Positions 18,287-19,898 of a stretch of DNA of 19,898 nt are shown in pieces; the first letter of the stretch is position 1; every line of letters begins with the position of its first letter. The position numbers were made by a program, and so were the translations under genes. Below the pieces are notes generated by a model. It saw only the letters and a program-made list of their open reading frames with translations. It was not told where the DNA came from and searched no databases. Origin of the DNA: Candidatus Iainarchaeum sp. (GTDB lineage: Archaea; Iainarchaeota; Iainarchaeia; Iainarchaeales; JAAZKV01); contig JAPLVQ010000136.1 of the NCBI GenBank assembly GCA_026397035.1, forward strand, positions 1-19,898, given 5' to 3'.

Positions 18287-18294
18287 TATATAAA
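18287..18294 (-). promoter_or_regulatory. BRE/TATA promoter of giant gene A
   Basis: The minus strand reads TTTATATA, an exact match to the archaeal TATA consensus, directly preceded by purine-rich AGAAAGGTA fitting a BRE. Initiation about 25 bases downstream (near 18265) leaves a leader of roughly 35-40 bases. That leader includes GTGAT at 18231-18235, shortly before the ATG at 18228. This is the best promoter match in the window. Confidence 0.7.
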
Positions 18295-18299
18295 TACCT

Positions 18300-18533
18300 T
18301 TCTATGCCCTTTTTAAAAAGTAGTTCTTCTCATAAAAATAACCTCTGCAAAAAAATACTTACTTTTTAGAAAAGTTTTTTAGGTTTTTTAGGGGTTTAGT
18401 TTTAATTAATTTAATTTTTTGTTAAGTTAGTGTTTTACTGGTTAAAATTAATCAATTTAACATTTTATCAACATCAATTTTAGCAATTTAGCCTTTTATT
18501 AATTTAGTTTTATATCGATTTAACCATTTTTCT
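18300..18533. other. AT-rich non-coding tract
   Basis: This gap between the giant A promoter and the hairpin cluster is very AT-rich, with recurring AATTTAA/TTAATTA words and T-runs. No open frame or structured element stands out. It may hold upstream control sites for giant A, but nothing specific can be named. Confidence 0.4.
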
Positions 18534-18709
18534 AAAGAACGTCGGGCTGAAACCCGACGGGTTCTCGAAGAACTGACTGTTATTATTTCCTGTGAACGGG
18601 CGCCTTCGCAAAATTCATCTACGTGGCAAAGCTGTTGCTTTGCTACGCTTCGTCAAGCAATGCTTGACTCAGCCCGCTAAAGCGGGTAGAGTTCTTTTGC
18701 ACCGGTTCT
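18534..18709. repeat. GC-rich cluster of hairpins (palindromic repeat element)
   Basis: Within AT-rich DNA this ~175-base block is visibly GC-richer and packed with inverted repeats. CGTCGGG/CCCGACG lies at 18540-18546 and 18553-18559, and GTTCT/AGAAC at 18561-18573. An 11-bp stem with one G-U pair lies at 18622-18632 and 18637-18647 (core GCAAAGC/GCTTTGC). GTCAAGC/GCTTGAC lies at 18652-18658 and 18662-18668, and CCCGCT/AGCGGG at 18673-18686. Outer AAAGAAC (18534-18540) and GTTCTTT (18691-18697) are inverted partners, so the whole block could fold as one unit. It sits directly after the 142-residue gene. This resembles a REP/MITE-type intergenic repeat; a structured RNA or terminator role is an alternative. 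No transposase or long frame is present. Confidence 0.6.
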
Positions 18710-18712
18710 AAT

Positions 18713-19141
18713 TTAGTGTTTTACTAATTTCGCAATATCGCCTATTAGGCTTGTTACTGTTTTTCCTTCGGTAATGTTTAGCCCGAGGAAGTCTTTTGGC
18801 CATAATTGGATTATGTGCGGGAGAGCCATTTCTATTACTGTTGCCATAATTAATGCTATTATTAAGAATGTAAGAATCATTTTCCACTGGGCAAAAGCGT
18901 TTACTAGATACAAAAATATTGCCGCGTTTTTTTCCGCCCCCATTTCAAATCCAAAAAATAGAGCAGGGATGATTGATAAACACCCAAAGAATACTATTCC
19001 TGCAAGAAACAACCCCATTAATACCATAATAAATGGTATTTGGGCAAACTCGTTAGGCATTGGATTCAAATAGGACACTGCAAATCCCAATAGTATCGCA
19101 GAGATTCCGAAAAGGGATAAAAATAAAGTTTTTAGTTCCAA
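18713..19141 (-). CDS. Multi-pass membrane protein, 142 aa
   Basis: This is an unrecognised integral membrane protein with hydrophobic segments at about residues 4-24, 35-65 (long enough for one or two helices) and 85-108, and a more polar C-terminal tail from about 110. The middle contains IIPALFFGFEMGAEKNA, in which a charged turn follows a proline-containing helix. The start is TTG at 19141, chosen because a full GGTGAT ribosome site (19145-19150) lies just upstream and no other start precedes the first helix. It lies between the di-cysteine repeat gene and giant A, with the hairpin cluster immediately after its stop codon. It differs from the four tiny membrane proteins at the left end, with no shared LG[NK]G core. 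A helper role in exporting or anchoring the neighbouring surface proteins is possible but unproven. Confidence 0.8.
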   Translation of the reverse strand: MELKTLFLSLFGISAILLGFAVSYLNPMPNEFAQIPFIMVLMGLFLAGIVFFGCLSIIPALFFGFEMGAEKNAAIFLYLVNAFAQWKMILTFLIIALIMATVIEMALPHIIQLWPKDFLGLNITEGKTVTSLIGDIAKLVKH

Positions 19142-19144
19142 TTA

Positions 19145-19150
19145 ATCACC
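19145..19150 (-). promoter_or_regulatory. GGTGAT ribosome binding site fixing a TTG start
   Basis: The minus strand reads GGTGAT, then TAA, then TTG. The site is a perfect archaeal-type match to the 16S 3' end, although its three-base spacing is shorter than usual. It justifies the TTG at 19141 as the start of the 142-residue protein. Confidence 0.6.
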
Positions 19151-19349
19151 ATTCAAAAAACTCTAACCTAATACTAAACTTCAGCCCTTACCTAACTCTA
19201 ATCTAGCACTACTTTTCAGCTTTTGTTTTTTAGTTAAGTAGGGTTTTTCGAATTTTTAATGGTTTGGTTCTGGCAAGAGTACAGAAATTCTTTTGCATTT
19301 TAAATAATGCTCGTTTCTAATACCGATTTCTTTTGGCAAAGTGAATATT

Positions 19350-19356
19350 AAAAAAA
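19350..19356 (-). terminator. Oligo-T terminator after the di-cysteine repeat gene
   Basis: Seven consecutive T on the minus strand lie about 33 bases past the stop codon at 19389, a typical setting for intrinsic archaeal termination. A TATA-like CTTATATAG at 19364-19372 overlaps the same spacer, so this spacer could also carry the promoter for the 142-residue gene. Confidence 0.4.
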
Positions 19357-19388
19357 GTTTTTGCTATATAAGGCTTTCAAGAAACTTT

Positions 19389-19898
19389 TTATGGAATATA
19401 TTTCAAACTACTTTGCGTGCCTGAGTTGCCTGTTGTCACGCATTTCCCTTCGCACCCATTATTCTTGCAGGTCCATTCAACAGTCTGACCTGAAGTACAT
19501 ACCGGAGTCGAAATTAGCGCATTAGCCGCATTCTCTGCACAATCAGAAGCAGTGCAACAACCGCTTTTACCGCAAGTCACAGGACTTATTGCCGGTCCGC
19601 AGCAACGCTCAGTATTACTATCATACAGTTTAGGAGGCTCGTCCCCGCAACAACTTGTAGTATCAGTCAAAACCGAAGGTGTAAGAGTATAACCTACTCC
19701 AGACCAAATAGTCTCTCCCATAGTTTCCTTTCCAATACAACACTTTGTGGTATTACTGTCGTACGGATAAGCAGAATATGATCCGCAACACGACCCATTT
19801 TTGGGAGGACCAACATTTGCTATATTATCGTCTCCTTGACAGCAAGTTTTGGTATTAGAATCATAAGGTTTAACGATATCCCCTGTTCCACAACAGCT
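19389..19898 (-). CDS. Di-cysteine (galaxin-like) repeat protein, 5' end beyond the window
   Basis: The frame is open from the right edge to the stop at 19389 (169 codons visible), and the N-terminus is missing. An in-frame ATG at 19721 is internal, because the same repeat pattern continues upstream of it. The visible part has 20 cysteines, mostly as CC pairs. The module is CCG, about 13 variable residues, then [PL]YDSNTxxCC. Three YDSNTxxCC copies lie at 19839-19868, 19737-19766 and 19599-19628. The C-terminal 60 residues change to another Cys-rich pattern (GKSGCC, then WTCKNNGCEGKC). CC pairs with a Y-D-x-N/T spacer are the hallmark of galaxin-type repeats, known from coral skeletal matrix and scattered microbial proteins. 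The cysteines imply a secreted, disulfide-stabilised protein. No C-terminal anchor is visible. It is probably an extracellular partner of the surface proteins encoded downstream. Confidence 0.8.
   Translation of the reverse strand, partial: SCCGTGDIVKPYDSNTKTCCQGDDNIANVGPPKNGSCCGSYSAYPYDSNTTKCCIGKETMGETIWSGVGYTLTPSVLTDTTSCCGDEPPKLYDSNTERCCGPAISPVTCGKSGCCTASDCAENAANALISTPVCTSGQTVEWTCKNNGCEGKCVTTGNSGTQSSLKYIP

Noticed and set aside
18534..18709. tRNA, CRISPR array or small protein gene in the hairpin cluster
   Set aside because: No cloverleaf or T-loop pattern fits, the stems are all different rather than repeated with spacers, and the readable short frames are what palindromic repeats give by chance.
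18713..19141. SpoIIM/DUF95-type membrane protein
   Set aside because: The proline-glycine helix region (IIPALFFGFEMG) is only vaguely reminiscent; length and remaining sequence do not support the assignment.
19389..19721. A complete 110-residue protein starting at the ATG at 19721
   Set aside because: The frame continues without a stop to the window edge with the same CC/YDSNT repeats, so the ATG is internal and the gene is partial.

Overview
The window most likely comes from an archaeon, and a DPANN-type lineage is plausible but not shown. Two observations support an archaeon. Several gene starts are preceded by archaeal TATA boxes (TTTATATA at 18287-18294, TTTAAATA at 9870-9877, TTTATAAT at 2151-2158). 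Several also carry GGTGAT/GTGAT-type ribosome binding sites. The DNA is AT-rich. No rRNA, tRNA, CRISPR array, transposase or housekeeping gene is present, so phylum-level assignment is inference. Every gene I can support lies on the minus strand, so transcription runs from right to left.

In the direction of transcription: (1) 19898-19389 is the 3' part of a secreted di-cysteine repeat protein resembling galaxin-type repeats and running off the right edge. (2) 19141-18713 encodes a 142-aa multi-pass membrane protein with a TTG start. (3) 18712-18229 is a non-coding gap containing a dense cluster of GC-rich hairpins, an AT-rich tract and a strong promoter. (4) 18228-10051 encodes a 2725-aa membrane-anchored surface protein (here 'giant A'). 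(5) 9788-2201 encodes a second giant of the same architecture ('giant B', about 2528 aa if restored). It is split into two overlapping reading frames by a +1 frame change near 8170-8180. (6) 2130-1762 encodes a small basic cytoplasmic protein behind a leaderless-type promoter. (7) 1625-1 holds four small hydrophobic membrane proteins (141, 111, 98 and at least 54 aa); at least two share a recognisable core, and the last runs off the left edge.

Nearly all the coding capacity is devoted to the cell envelope. Giants A and B share a cytoplasmic N-terminal motif, one signal-anchor helix, a string of beta-sandwich modules of the carboxypeptidase-regulatory/PEGA type, Cys-containing mid regions, two glycine-rich hydrophobic segments flanking a highly divergent insert, and a conserved C-terminal region. 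I recognise no catalytic domain. The simplest reading is a cell-surface adhesion or surface-structure locus: two long stalk-like proteins, a disulfide-rich secreted partner, and a set of tiny polytopic proteins that could form a membrane base. That functional link is inference from co-localisation.
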